A DNA stretch of 64,000 nt, from NCBI GenBank assembly GCA_013115135.1, contig JABANP010000003.1, positions 310,001 through 374,000 on the forward strand, read 5' to 3'. This DNA is from Perkinsus olseni (taxonomy: Eukaryota; Perkinsozoa; Perkinsida; Perkinsidae). This document shows, one piece after another, positions 1 to 12,700 of this stretch. Positions within the stretch are counted from its first letter, which is position 1; every line of letters begins with the position of its first letter. Below the pieces are notes generated by a model. That model did not search any database. It was not told where the DNA came from and worked only from the letters and a program-made list of their open reading frames with translations. Made by a program: the position numbers and the translations under genes.

Positions 1-914
1 GGTCATGCTGGGCTGAATTACTGCATTGAGACGACACCATTTTCACGGTGAAAACACCACGGGCATCAATGAGAGGAAACTCGAGTAAATGAAAATTACA
101 GTCAACATACGGGCAGCCCGAAGGCGGCCACTGAATTAAGTCTCGGCCGTGAAGCATAGTCCCGGTTTAGCCCAGGACAACTCCTCCTGCAGCCTGGTTG
201 CCTCTGTTCTAGTCGGTCGATCCCTCAGCCGGTACCTAGACAACTAGTTTTTCCTCCGAATCAATCACTCACGGCTCAACCCTCACCCGAAAGTCACCCA
301 GACTTGTCGTGCGGTCCCTGTCTTCTCTCCGCATCCGAACGCCGTATTTGGGAAACGCTCCCAGAGATGGAAGGGTGGGCACTCCAGAGGCACCCTTACT
401 GACCGAGAATGCCGGGAGTCGTAGTAAAAGAGAGAACCTAGACACCCGGCCATCAGCTCATAAACCAATGGTGAGGCCTGTGGGTAGTACCTTGGCTCCC
501 TTCCAGTTGATGCGGTGATACACAGACAGCCCCACCGAGGCCTTGACGCTCGAAGTGTGGCAACTGGGCGTGGGCACGGACGCGAGTAGCGTCTACCTGC
601 ACGGAGAGGCTTCCTAGGTCGGATCGGTAGACGGAGGCAAGATAGAGGTGTGCAGAAAGCCACTTTATGAGGACAGGCAACAGGCCGTGGATACGCTCGC
701 GCGCGCGGCCAAAAATAGAAATCTCCTCGCTCAAGAACTCAGTAATTCGGACATCACTATCACCAAGGTATTACAGTTACACTAAGGAACGTGCTATACT
801 TCTATAAAGGACCACTAATGAAATCTGCCTGTTGCCCTAAATTCAGTCCGGAACAAACAATAGTGGCGGGGAAAGTCTCTTTCTCACGATCTGCTCCAGA
901 AAATCGCACGGCCC
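1..914. other. no supported gene
   Basis: Overlapping open frames on both strands (for example 283-663 and 453-734, minus) show no recognisable domain, and their composition does not separate one from the other. A minus-strand gene could extend in here from 915-1682, but I see no exon I can defend. Confidence 0.4.
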
Positions 915-1682
915 TCAATCGAGTGTAGCTGCATACCCTCTTACTGTGATGTAGTCCCAGAAGCGTGCTAAATGGCGGGTACCCAGCCACTGCAGAACAA
1001 CACGGACCGCCTCCTTAACCTGTGGTAGAGTGAGTAATGCTACCACCAACTCGTCATCGTTCAGAGACACTACCATATCATCATCCACATGCCAAGGCTG
1101 CTGAGCCACCTTTACCAGTATGCGGAATGACAAGGCACTGTCTGGGTCGAGGCCGGCTCTTGAGGCGTACTCCACCGAGAAGTCGATGATGTCCTGCAAG
1201 GCCGACCTGACGGAGAGAAGAGTCCACAACGATACGACGGTGCCACCCATCTCCTCTCTACCGCACAGCAGGGGCCGTCGGCGGGATGAGACTTCGGATA
1301 GCTATCGGACGGGAGAAGTCTATTATATACTTGTTGCACTCCACCATCTGTCCCACCACGTCTGAGATGGTAACCTGTGGCCCAGGCGTAGCATCTCCCG
1401 CCGTTCTCACTCCTCTTCGTATTCCTAGGCTCCCCTCGGAAGAACAGTTGTCCATGCCGTGGCTTCGCTCGTATGTTGATGTCGAAACCGAACCGGCCCA
1501 AGTGACCAGTCTCCTCTGGGCTCCGTAACCCTGAAGATATCAATCAACCCACTACGAAGCGTCAGCTCCTCAATACTACTTAGAATATCCTCCCTTATCT
1601 CCTTGTCTACATCCTTCCTGACAGCACCCCAGTCTGCCCCGATGCTCTCCGGCAGAAAACACTCATCGAGGTACCTAACCAC
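915..1682 (-). CDS. unidentified multi-exon coding region
   Basis: Three minus-strand open stretches (1682-1425, 1455-1258 and 1250-915) read like real protein: well-mixed charged and hydrophobic residues, for example IREDILSSIEELTLRSGLI and a longer stretch containing DIIDFSVEYASRAGLD. They lie in different frames, as expected for exons split by short introns, but I could not fix splice sites. No family is recognised and no membrane segment or signal peptide is seen. An overlapping frame at 1543-1112 is an alternative reading. The strand is the firmest part of this call; start, stop and function are unknown. Confidence 0.3.
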
Positions 1683-2653
1683 GATTCTGTCTCCACCGCA
1701 GCCACCATAGTACTACTTCTGGTAATCCTGACCACTGCTGGGCCCTGGGACCTTGTAGATACACCAGGGCATCGGAGGTGGGTTCCGTATATAGCCGACC
1801 TTCTCGGCCTTAGTCAACCGTCGGTAGGCCTAGAATCCATCCCTCAACCTCACAATGTAGCAGATGGAAGTACCCAGTCCTTGCCCTGGAAGTGGGCACG
1901 CTCCATCTCCCTGTCTATCATCCTCTGCACAGCAGGGTCCGGGTCGAAGGACCCGAACAGATCGAACAATGGCTCCCAGGTTGGGCGGTATGGGCCTGCA
2001 TGGCAACCAACGTCGGAGGACAACTTTGGGCTACCACGCTAGCGCGTTCACGATGAGCCTTCTAGCCACGAGTAGTCGTCATTGAAGCACCCATACCCCG
2101 TCACAGTCCGGCACACATGAACGATAATATTTTGCGTCACGGCTTCAACGCTGAAGAGATACTAGAAACCCTCACCGAGCTGATACGAATCATCAGCGTT
2201 GAGTAAACACTAGCATTGGCAATGACCGTGATCGGTGCGGCGACCAGAGACAGCCTTACCATTGGTATCGCTCGGTGACCACGCAACCAGGACGTATACG
2301 GGAGCCTTGAATTCTAGTATGTTAAGTACCTCATAAAAATCCGTAGGGTGGACCTCTATAAAGTCGCAAGTCATCACGCGTTGAGGCAGGCGGCCCTATG
2401 AGCGGTCGAAGAAAAACTGCACGACAATGATGATGCCCTACCCGTCCCTCTGCTAGTGATTGCTCATCGTCCTCTCTCGGGCGAATTACCATTACCAGCC
2501 GATCCTCTCGTTCTCGTAGTCAAGGTAGTGGTGGTAGAAGGAGAGTCAGGCAAGGGCATACCAACAAATGCCGATCACCCCGAAGGCGGTATCATAACTC
2601 GACACGGGCAGTTTGTGTGAGTGACAACTTCTAACAAGCAGCTGAAGCCGCCA
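1683..2653. other. no supported gene
   Basis: Only short frames (such as 1864-2085, plus) with no convincing composition. It may be intron or untranslated sequence of the flanking minus-strand stretches. No repeat or RNA gene seen. Confidence 0.35.
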
Positions 2654-3316
2654 CTATCTCAATCTACCACTAACATGCTTTCGCTTCATCTTCATAGACT
2701 TCCCCACCTTAGACCTCCGACCGCCATGATGCTCATCCAGGCGGGGCAGACTGTGAGAGGTGGTCTCCATTGAAGGTCCACCACTGGTGTTGTTAAGGTA
2801 GTCACTAAGGGAGCTCGTCGACAGCATCTGGCTGTTCTCACTTGGCATAGCCATCACGTCAGTGTTAACCTATTCTTACAGGGTACTGCGCTAAACGCTA
2901 CCAGCACGACCGCTACCTCCCTGACGCCCTCCAGAGCACCTCCACCCTCGGATCGGACCATTTTGATGGTAGACGGATGGCTGCCCGGTAGCCGCGCTAT
3001 CAGTACCTGCCCCCCCTTCCTGAGCCTGACTACTACGACACCAGTAGTTCACCTGTTTCCCTTCTATTATCTCTATTCCCACCGTCACCGAGTCCGTAGC
3101 CTGGTCCACTTCCGACTGTAGCAAACAAAAGTTCGCACGCCCAAAGGCGCTGCACGAGCCATCGAACTCGAAGGCAACGTTGCGTGGCTGTCGGCCAATG
3201 AAAAGTTTGGCTCTTATCGCCGTCCCCGGCGGGGAGCCCGCATGTACCTGCTCCAGTAGTGCCCCCGATGTGACAAGGAGCCCCCTTCTACAGAGAGCAG
3301 TAGCCCGAAGCTGCAT
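2654..3316 (-). CDS. unidentified coding region
   Basis: The minus strand reads a plausible exon around 3230-3020 containing NVAFEFDGSCSAFGRANF and a following acidic/hydrophobic stretch with TVGIEIIEGKQVNYW. A second open stretch at 2857-2654 is Ser-rich and ends in a basic tail (KVGKSMKMKRKHVSG). The two may be exons of one gene. I do not recognise the family. It lies just downstream (minus sense) of the coiled-coil gene and could be its continuation or a separate gene. Confidence 0.28.
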
Positions 3317-3932
3317 TGAAGTAACCAGCTGGGTAGAAGATAAGACGGACCTGCTCGAGGCCAGCCACCGTGAAGGGGCAGCTGTGCAGCGGCCTGCCTT
3401 GCGTGAAGGTCTAAGGGCGATGCCGTTCGACGATACCCAGGCAGCTGCTAGTCCTTACCCTAGCTAAGACAGAGATGTTATCTATCCTCCACTCGACTCT
3501 CTTGCACGATCGATTCTTCATTTGGTCCACATACCGTCTAACCTGATGATAATGGTAGAGTGTGGTACGATAAGACACACACGGCTGATGATGAAGGGAC
3601 CTACTTGATCTAGAGTCCTGTGACTGGTATACCGCATGATGCTCAACGACTGCGGGAACTCCCCACAGGGCGTGCTCTCGAAAGAGGGCAGGGGTAAGTC
3701 AATCGGGTAATCAGAGCTGACCAACGGCAGAGGGCTGAAAGCAAGTGTCCCATGGAGATAGCCATCTTCCATAGCGACCACAGTTCACTAACGTGAGAGC
3801 TTGAAGAAGCGCTGACTACCGACCGAAGGTAGCGGGTCATTACTCATCGCTGCCATTGTTGATCTCCTCCGCCAACTCTTGTGGGCTCTTCAAAGTAGAC
3901 ATGAGAGGCAGGTTTGCTTGAATTTCTAGTAC
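3317..3932. other. no clearly supported gene
   Basis: Minus-strand frames at 3781-3518 and 3840-3643 are possible exons between the neighbouring minus-strand stretches. Their composition is weak and no domain is visible. Confidence 0.3.
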
Positions 3933-5981
3933 CTACGAGAGACGTGGGAGAACGCGATTCCCTGGGTGTCCCAAAGCTCCGTTCTCCCGAAGAAAGGACA
4001 GACGCATACTCAAGAGCGATCGAAAGTTATCGAACCTTTCCGGCGGGCCGATGATCGCGTCTTCCCAGAATCTACGGCTAATTCCAATTTCGAAGCGCAG
4101 CATGCTACAATCCAACCACGGAGGCTGCCTCACGGCAGAGCTGATATGAATGTAGCCGATGGGCTTCCAACAAGCGCTACGCTCGTCGCTTATTACTTCC
4201 ACTCCAACGACGAGGGAATCCTCAATCCAATCAGAGAACTGCTTGAGCTGAAAGTCCATACCTCCGAACGCCGACATAGGGGCCATGAATGTGTGCTCGT
4301 AACGCATGGAGCGGTACCTGACGCGCCTTCAGCTCGGTACATCGATGACCTCCGTTGTAGCACAACTCCAATACACACTCGTTGCTCGTCCAGTCTTGCA
4401 GGACGCGAATCAATCATGAAGCCTAGCGCCCATTTCTACGAGGCCAAGGCGAGCCCCTCGCACTCGTCACTAACTCAGCTTGCGCAAGCCAATCCCACTA
4501 CCTCCGGGCGGTATTTCCACCTGTCTCCTCCTCCTGCCCGCTTGGGCCCCATTTATCCCCAACATGGAGCTCGAAAACTACCGTGGTACCCGCCGGTGCC
4601 CACAAGAATACCGAGCAATCTGACGGTTGCTGCCTTGCACTCGTAGAATCATCATCCGCATCCGAAGATCCCTCCAGATTTTTCAGTCGTCGAACTCTGA
4701 CCTGAAACGACAGAATCCCACCACCTCCCCAACAAATACACTTCTACTTCCAAACGCATGATGCCTGCCCCACCAGCCGAGATGGGCGGGCTGAAGACTT
4801 GAGCATGCCTAGGCTCCCCCAGCACTCTGCTGACTTCTTGTAATTTCCATTCTATCCTTCTGGTAGACACATTGTGGGCAACCTGGATGGGCGTGCCAGC
4901 AGACAGGATATACTGTTGATGGAAACGTACCGTAACAGCCTCATCGACCAGGTTCTCAACTGCGGTCATTCTCCTCACTAATGTCTTCTCGAGGTTCTCC
5001 CCTTTATGAGTGATTCGCTCATTGCCAGCCTTAACCTAGTCGAGGAACCAAAGATCGGAAGCGAAGAAAAAAAGTGGGTGTAGCTTCTCGAGAGACCCTC
5101 GAGCCGACCCCCACAAGCGGTAACGAGCTGCTCACTTCTGCCTCCAGCTTGGACGCCGACTCATCGACTCTCTGCTGTAGTTCTTCCGACCTTGCTCGGG
5201 CATCCGTAATGGCATCTGCGCAGCGAGAGTCGACCCGACAACTACTCCGAGCAGGTCGGAGGTGGGCGGAATGGAAACCCAGATGGCACACTCGTATCAC
5301 TAAAACCTATCCCTGTATAAATACCTCCAATTTCCTTCCGCAGAGATGTCATAGCCTCGGTGGACACTCTGCCAACCTCCTCGAGATTCTCAGCCCGCAT
5401 CCTCTCTAGGCGTCCATCAAGGGCCGCGAATTGACGACTGTGCCGACTCTGAGCAAGTGTTGATACTCGGGGAGGTGTGAGCTGGCAGATAAGCACTTCG
5501 CTGTCATCCAGCCGTCTCGTAAGAGCATCCAACTCGGTCCGCGTCCGGTCCAATGTCTCTTGCAGTTCCGAAAATTTGCTCGTCTGGCTCCTAAGGTCAC
5601 AGGTAATCCTTAGGCGCCAAACTCGGCGATGTTGTCACTCTCTACTTCTGCTGTGAGCTCAGGCCCTCAGAAAGCTTCCGTTCAACGACACTTCTCAGAT
5701 CGGAAGAGGCCTTCTTGATCTGCTGCGGGAGCTCAGTCTCCACACCTGCGACCCGCATGCATGTAGGTCCCACAGGCAAGCAGACGATAGGAAAGGAAGC
5801 ATGAGCATCACAACTAGTACATGAGTAAGATACAGAACGACTTACTGGCCTTGAGCTTTTCGATGTCCATTTTGATAGGCCTCACAGCTGTGACCATGTC
5901 GCCCTTTTTGACCGTATCTATCATGCCAATCAGCTCACTCCGCAGGAGAGCTAGATCCTCGTGGGAGACAGGCTTCGGCAT
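3933..5981 (-). CDS. coiled-coil protein with possible MATH/TRAF-like C-terminal domain
   Basis: Several minus-strand exons join with GT-AG introns. Exon 1 (5981-5846) starts MPKPVSHEDLALLRSEL and ends before a GTAAGT donor. Later exons carry heptad-rich helices: ELPQQIKKASSDLRSVVE, then KFSELQETLDRTRTELDAL, then DARARSEELQQRVDESASKL. Near 4980-4650 the chain turns to beta-rich sequence (RRIEWKLQEVSRVL, later SPPISAGGAGIMRLEVEVY). That W...SP-FSAGG...LE pattern recalls MATH/TRAF-like domains found in alveolate coiled-coil proteins. A last part (about 4417-3933) contains SNECVLELCYNGG and MAPMSAFGGMDFQLKQF. The coiled coil is seen directly; the MATH-like label is inference. It is probably a cytosolic scaffold. 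Exon edges inside 5600-4980 are approximate. Confidence 0.48.
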
Positions 5982-6878
5982 TGAAGGGGGTAGCGAAGAT
6001 GAAAGCAGCCAACTAAGTCGGCCTCTCGGAGATGAGATTCCTACGTAAATGAGCGGTCACTCGCGCACGCCCTAATGGAGCGCACAACGGTTAGCGCGCG
6101 CCTCGGAATCTGACCGACCGGCGACGACCAGTACGAGTCAGAGCGGTGTTCGAGAGTTTTGAAGCAGCAGCTAAAGAGGAACTTAAGAATTTGCCTTTCC
6201 TTAGGTACGGGCTCGATCACCCTGCCCGACAACTCCACCAAACACGGGCTTAGTCAGCAGGTCGAAGCAGCCTTCCCTGTGGGGCTCAGAAGCTACGTGG
6301 TACCGTCGAGAAACTTATCTTCCCCCACTATGACTGTGCCACTTCGCTAAGTATTTTTGGGTATTTGTTGCATCCTTAGTTGGGGTTGGACAAGCTAAGC
6401 TCGATTTAGCACCACTAGCTTTAGATCTTGAAAGGGGGTATCTCAGAACTTCACTGCCTTCAACAAGAAAAACAGGCCCGACAAACAAAATTTATAGCCG
6501 AGGAGAATAGCCCTATCAGACATTAGCCGCCGACCCCTCTCGGGCGCACCGCGTCGTAGTGAATCCGAAGCAGCCTTCCTTGAAGAGCCTCGATACATAG
6601 CTATTATCTAGCGTAATTACTCGACCTGAGAAATCCAGCCCTACGTGGAAGGTTGCCGTGTACACAGCCCATGCCACACGGGGGTATCGGCTATTTGAAG
6701 AGCACTGAATCAGTGACTACGGCGTAGTCACTATTCTGAGAGAATATACATGTTTCTTATCAACGGGTCTTCTCGCGTTGACCCACATCGGAAGTGTTTT
6801 GGATTGACGCCGGACGGGACCTCGCTACATCGAGTAATCTCACTGGTCACACCAGAGTTTACGTTTCAAGTTCCTGCC
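5982..6878. other. intergenic, no supported gene
   Basis: This lies between divergently transcribed genes (coiled-coil gene on minus, transporter on plus), so it should hold both promoters. Frames at 6041-6241 and 6159-6350 are short and unconvincing. No TATA-like or repeated element stands out. Confidence 0.4.
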
Positions 6879-7975
6879 ATGTCCGAACACGAACTCGACA
6901 CGTTCTCATCAGAAGAGTCCACAGCTACATCCTCGGATGCCGACCCGGAAGACCCTCCACTAGAAGACCACAAAGCCCTCCCGGCTACCTCTTCTATTCT
7001 TGGCGGGGTCCTCTGTATGATAGGGCGTATTCTTCTTCTCACTAACCCAACTCTGTGCTTACTTGGCCTCTGACGAGTTCTCGGGCTCTGAGATCACACT
7101 GGTCCGGTCGCTGGTTCAAGCAGTTGGGGCGACGTTATTCGCCCTCCTGGTTGGGGTGAACCCCATAGGCCCCCCAGGTCTCCGAGTCATGTGCTTTATA
7201 AGAGGCTTTCGTAGGGGCCCTGGCCAACCTACTCCTCCTCTATGCAGTCGCTCACATGCCGATGGCTGATGCTAACGCGATCTTCTTCACAAATCCCATT
7301 TTCACTGCAGTCTATGCGGCCCTCGTTCTGAAGCAGAGGGTTTCTATCGTTGAGGTTGTAGCTCTCTTCCTCGGTCTCACCGGATCTTTCCTTGTTGTGC
7401 GGCCTAGTTTCATCTTTGGTTCTCAAATAGCGGCCGACGAGCATCGTACCGATCTGAGTGCTTATGTCGTGAATATTATCGGAGCTGCCACTGCCGGCGC
7501 GGTTCCCATCATTGTCTGCTTCATCGGCTCCTCGGTCCACTACGTTTGCCTGGTGTTCGCCTTCGGTGCCTGCGGTCTTGTCGAGAGTGCTTCGAGCCTA
7601 GCTATTGGCCTGGACACTATGACGACCCCCTCGATGGCTACCGCTGGTGACAGCTATCTTTTCATGCTTGGTACGGGGATCTTCGGCACCCTCTCACAAT
7701 TTTTCTACAATAGATCTCTCCAACTTGAGAAACCGCAAACCTGCGCTATAATCTTCCAAGCCAACGTTGCCTTCACATTCCTATGGCAGGCCTGGGCTAA
7801 ACCCATTGAGATCAGTTGGTTGAGCGTACTCGGAGCCCTCATGATAGTGTGCTCTAGCTCGGCTATTCTTGGTGCGAAGATGGTCATGTCGCGCGCTGCG
7901 GAAGAGACCACCCGACAACCGGGCCAAGTGAAGAGTATGAAAGTTTCCGTCAGTGTTGACAAGCCGAAGGAGTAG
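6879..7975 (+). CDS. drug/metabolite transporter (EamA-like), copy 1, with two +1 frame changes
   Basis: Multi-pass membrane transporter of the DMT/EamA type. The start is MSEHELDTFSSEE at 6879: an acidic, Ser-rich cytosolic tail followed by about ten hydrophobic segments. Recognisable pieces are ADANAIFFTNPIFTAVYAAL and, in the second half, LQLEKPQTCAIIFQANVAF. Substrate is unknown. The frame must change twice. At about 7029 an extra base sits between GGGCGT and TTCTTC; at about 7210 an extra base sits after AGAGGCTTT. Skipping one base at each place restores the alignment with the downstream paralogue at 8149-9235. No introns are needed. It is either a pseudogene, mis-assembled by single-base insertions, or decoded with frameshifts; the sequence does not say which. 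Confidence 0.7.
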
Positions 7976-8148
7976 TACTACGCTCTCTAGAGCTCGGATG
8001 CCTGGCTAGAATGGGAGATCCCTCCTGTCTGACAGCGACATTTCTTCTCGGGCAGCATGTACCATTGGGTGTCTGTGATAAGCCTATCTGTTGAGTGTAG
8101 TTTTGTAGCGAGGTGTAACCCATCTCTGACTTCAATCCCTCTGAATCA

Positions 8149-9235
8149 ATGCCAATAATGGACGGATCTTCCGAGTCGCCGACGACCTCAGCGGCCTCGT
8201 CCTCTTCGAAGGAGTCGATCGAGCTCCACGTTTCGTCTACCAGCGAAGTACACAAGGCAGAGCCTTCACACAGACTCCTAGGAGTTTGCCTGGGAGTATC
8301 CTCGGCATTCCTATTCTCTTTAACACAGCTCTGTGCACATCATGCTAGTTTGCACCTGTCAAGTGCCGAAATCATGCTTGCACGATGTTCCGTTCAAACT
8401 CTGGTCTCCGGTCTCCTGGCCATCTGCAGCGGCATAAACCCACTGGGACCAACTGGAAGTTCGATTCATGTGTTTTCTCCGAGGCGCTCTCGGTTCTCTC
8501 GGCAACTTCCTCCTTCTGTACGCTGTAGGCCGTATGCCGGTCGCCGACGCCAACACTATCTTCTTCTCAAACCCCATCTTTACAGTCGTATACGCTACGT
8601 GCCTTCTCAACGAGCCAACAACTAAGTATGAAGTGGCTTCACTCGTCATGGGCCTCATCGGTGTCACTCTGGTCACGCGCCCGACGGTTATCTTCCACGG
8701 ACCAGACGAGTCTGCTTCCCCGAGCACGGAGCCGACGTCCGCTGTTGCCGCGTGTATAATGGGCGCGGCTGTTAGCGGCCTTGTACCAGTCATAGTCAGG
8801 CGGATAGGCGACTCTGTCCATCAGTACTGTCTGGTGTTCTACTTTGGAGCCACCGGTACCCTGCTGGCCACGACCATGCTATTGACGAGGTTCCAGCCGC
8901 TACTCGTCCCTGCAGCTGCCGACTCTCTCGAAGCTTATTCCCTACTCGCCGCTATATGCATGCTCGGTCTTGGCACGCAGTTCACCTTCAATAGAGCAAT
9001 GCAGATCGAGAAGCCGCAGGTCTGTGCGGTGCTGCGGTCTCTCAATGTTGCATTTACATTTGTGTGGCAACAGGTGGGCACGAAAGACCCCACTGAACCT
9101 CTCAGTATTATTGGAGCGTGCTTGATCGTGAGCTCGACGCTTGCCATCCTGTTCGCTAAAGGTGCCAAGGCTCAGGCTGAGTCCAAAACTTCGGAGGCCG
9201 AGAAGGGCTCGGTGCGAGTGTACGGACGAGAGTGA
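8149..9235 (+). CDS. drug/metabolite transporter (EamA-like), copy 2, with one +1 frame change
   Basis: Tandem paralogue of the gene at 6879-7975, same strand, 170 bp apart. It begins with an acidic Ser-rich tail (MPIMDGSSESPTTSA), then multiple membrane segments. ADANTIFFSNPIFTVVYAT and QIEKPQVCAVLRSLNVAFTF match the equivalent motifs of copy 1. It is a two-repeat DMT carrier of unknown substrate, probably in the plasma or organelle membrane. One extra base at about 8461 (GGAAGT T CGATTC) interrupts the frame; skipping it joins GINPLGPTG to the segment beginning MCFLRGALGSLGN. The tail is Lys/Glu-rich and cytosolic. Apart from the single shift the coding sequence is complete, from ATG to TGA. 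Confidence 0.75.
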
Positions 9236-9773
9236 TGATACTGAACCTTCATGCTGGGGTGCAAGTTAGTATGCCTTTTTTAGCACTCTCGTGTGGTGTA
9301 GTTGGGGAGGATTGCGCACTGGCTTGGCCATAGTTCAGTCGGGCTGCGGATAGCGCTTACTCTCCGTGAGTTCCAGGACTCACTGGGACAATGCCTACCC
9401 AGAATTCCTCTCACTTGCTGGGGAATTTGAATGCGCTCGGGACAGTCACTCGTCCTAGCTCTTTCTAAGGCAATTCTACGCGCTCCCTTCACCTTTTCCC
9501 TCGTGGGATATGATGTGATGTATGACGACGGATAGAACTCCACCAACACGAGAGAGACCCCAAATTATAGAAACAGCACACCGACACAAGCCACATGTGA
9601 CTCATGAGCTTCCACTCAGTCAACAACGACTCAGCAGCAGCCGCTGTAATCGTCTCATCTCCGACAGTAGAACGCTTTCTTCCAAACTCGAGGATCCTAG
9701 TAGCCGGAGTAACCTACACCATAACACCTCCATCTCACACGCACACGGATAAGCGAGTACACCGAGTAGGGAC
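9236..9773. other. convergent intergenic spacer
   Basis: The 3' regions of the plus-strand transporter and the minus-strand MutS homologue meet here. Frames at 9280-9549, 9522-9752 and 9604-9825 have no convincing composition. No polyadenylation-type signal or repeat is recognised. Confidence 0.45.
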
Positions 9774-12700
9774 CTACTTGTCCGTTACGGCCTTCGCTTG
9801 GATAGGATCGTTGATGTCGACGTGAGCGGCTTTGCTGATGTCGAGCGCCGGCAGAGCAGCAGTGGGGCGGAAAACTCCACCGAGGCTTGTCCGATGAGCC
9901 AGAACTGGTAGAACTTCCTCAGCGTGCTCTACGATCGGCTTCGGCATACCTAAGCTGCGTAGGTTTGTCTGTTTCAAAGCGCCTCTTGACTCACCGACGG
10001 CTCGGCAAAGGGCAATTCCGTAACCGCAGCTGCTCGCCGACTTGCCAGAATCAACCTTAAACTCTGGGCCCAAGTGTTGCGACCCAGTGTGAGGAGCTAC
10101 TTCACGCTTGAGCGTGACGTTACTGACAGCCTCAGGATACCTTCTCGGGAACAGAAGTTGTGAAGCCGCAACAAGACCAAGGATTCCCACATTTTCTCCA
10201 AGTTAGTGAGGTAGTGGAAATGCGTTGATAACAACACTCTACAGTTGGGTATACCGAGCAGGAACTCGCACGTAGCCCAGCAGATCGCAGCACCTGCCCG
10301 ACACTCGACGCCACACGAGCACGAGGATGCCCCTCACCTCCATCATGCGAGGTGCCTCTGCCAAGCTCGTCCAGGAGGACAAGAGCGCTGGAAGAGCTCG
10401 CACCAGCATTCTCGAGGACGTCGGACAACTCAGTCATCTCACTGCTAAAGCTAGACTGCCCCGTAGACAGAGACACCTGATCTGCTCGGAGGCGTCGATC
10501 TGCCATCGCCTTGCGAGGGCGGCAGCGGAGCACCTTCGCTGTCGTCGATCCCACCGCTCCGCACAAACATCATCTGAACCACTTGAACCTTAGCTCGCCG
10601 CGCGGGTATCAGGCAGCCGATCTGGAAAGAAATATGGTATGAGAAAGGCAAGGGGCGTTGGTCACCTGGGCGAGGACAATGTTCACCGCTAGAGTTGTGA
10701 GGTAGGTGGACTTTCCTGCCCCGTTAGGAGCGGTGATGATCTGCAACCGTCCAGACTCGTACGACAACTTGTAGTCGTACGGAACGAACTGACGCATGTA
10801 CTCGACATACCAGGGCATCGAAAGACACACCTCCTTCCGTTGTGATGCTACTAGGCTGCTGCTGCTGTCAACAGCACAGGCAGCGGCGAGCGAGAAGTTG
10901 TGATTGTACAGGGCGTACCTGCGAGAAGTGACCAGAGAGGGCGGGCGGGAGGGCCGACTCTATGAGAGGGTGTCGCGCGGCTTCGAGCTCTAACGGCTGC
11001 TTCAGCCCGCTGTCTGCCGTGATTACGGTCGGAACACACGCTGTCCCTGGCGAGCCCGACGCGGACGGGGCATACCTGGCAGGAGCGGCGGGCGAGACAC
11101 TTGAGGCGACGAGGCTACCCTCCGCAGTAGATGCTTGTGAAGCTGGCGAAGGCGCACATCATGTCGAGATGGTTAACCAGATGTATGCAGGTGTAGAGGT
11201 ATCCAACCTCCGCCCTCACCTTGTCGAGGACCAGCAGCTCCAACACCTAGGACACCACGGGAGATCACTACGCTCGAGGCAATGCAGGTACCTCTCGGAA
11301 CCGGACTAGTAGAGCGGCCTCGATCTCGTGGAGTAGAGTGTTGACTCTCGTGAGGAGGGAGCTGGTTGCTGAGCACCTGTGACCGGCGGTCTGTCTCATC
11401 AGATGGCTCCGTGCACGGCGACCTAGTTCTGTTGTCCTTCACTTGGGTCAAGGCTCCCGAGTCCTCCCTTGTCCTCTCCTGACGTGGTCGAGCAGCCAGC
11501 CTCGCTGCTGGCGTCAAGCGCTGAAGAGCTATCCTGGGCAACCCTTGGAAGCTTCAAGGTTCTACACGCTGTGATCACCGCCTCTCTGACCAGCAAGGGA
11601 GGCATCGAGCCCACTGTGCGGTACTAGAATTCTACTTAGCGCTTCTCGGAAAACTGAGATGATACCCCTTCTTCTCGCTGAACTCCAAGCGCACCGCTCC
11701 GCTCTTCACACCAGTGTTTTTGATATGACGTCTTGGTAAGTTCTAGCGATATGGTCAACCTTGAAGGGAATCTTTAGCTCATGCGTGCACATGATACCAC
11801 ACCTCCCGCATCCTTTCACGCCACGTAGCTCTGGTGATATCTAGCACCGGGTCGACTCCTGCGCGGATGACGGCCGCGATTTGGGCGGTGGCGGTGAACA
11901 CTCCCCGACTGGCGAGGACTCTCCGAGTCTTGGCCGTGTTGATCGACCCTGACACTTCTCGTATTTGTCCAGTAGAACCAAACTGAGCCTACCGTCGCCG
12001 TCCACTAGATGCTTCACCGCCTCGGCATCAATTACTGTATCCACTACCTGACAGAGCCACTCATTATGAGTGAAGCGTCACTGGAAACACTTGATTGGTT
12101 CATCATCGGCTCGCATTGGGTGTTCCGAAATTGCACAGAATTCTTCATAAATAAAACAATTCAGCCGCGCATTTTAGATACTTTCCCAGATGCGTCGATC
12201 GCCCTCCCTCACTTTGCAGATCCGTTCTCTCGCGTCGTCCTGCAGGGCTCCAAGGGCTTGACGAAGAGCCCTCAGCTCCGCAGGCTCATCGATGCCGCTG
12301 CCAGTCACGTCCGATTCAGATGTGTTAGAGGCTGGAGGGAGGCACAGTCTCCTTCAAGCCGTCCGTCGGACGAGCTCACCGATGGCACTCTCGAACTTCT
12401 GACTGGCCCCCTCAATGAGCCCCTCCATCTTGCCGATGAGTACCATACATTGCCGAATGTATATTGTATTCCTGATGGCGGCCTTCGACCACTCATCTGT
12501 CTTCCTGAGACGGTCACAGCAGCAGGAATAGGGAAGAGTCTCCTAGGGAGAGGGCTTGCAGGTAGTCGATGAGGTACCTGGCGGGGTCCGTGGCCAGGCG
12601 CGTGGCCGCGATCTCTAGCTCGGAGACGGAGGGGAGGACCTGCTGTGTGAGGCCGAAGTAGAGCTCCTCGTCTTGCAACAGTATCTTCACCAGACCCTAC

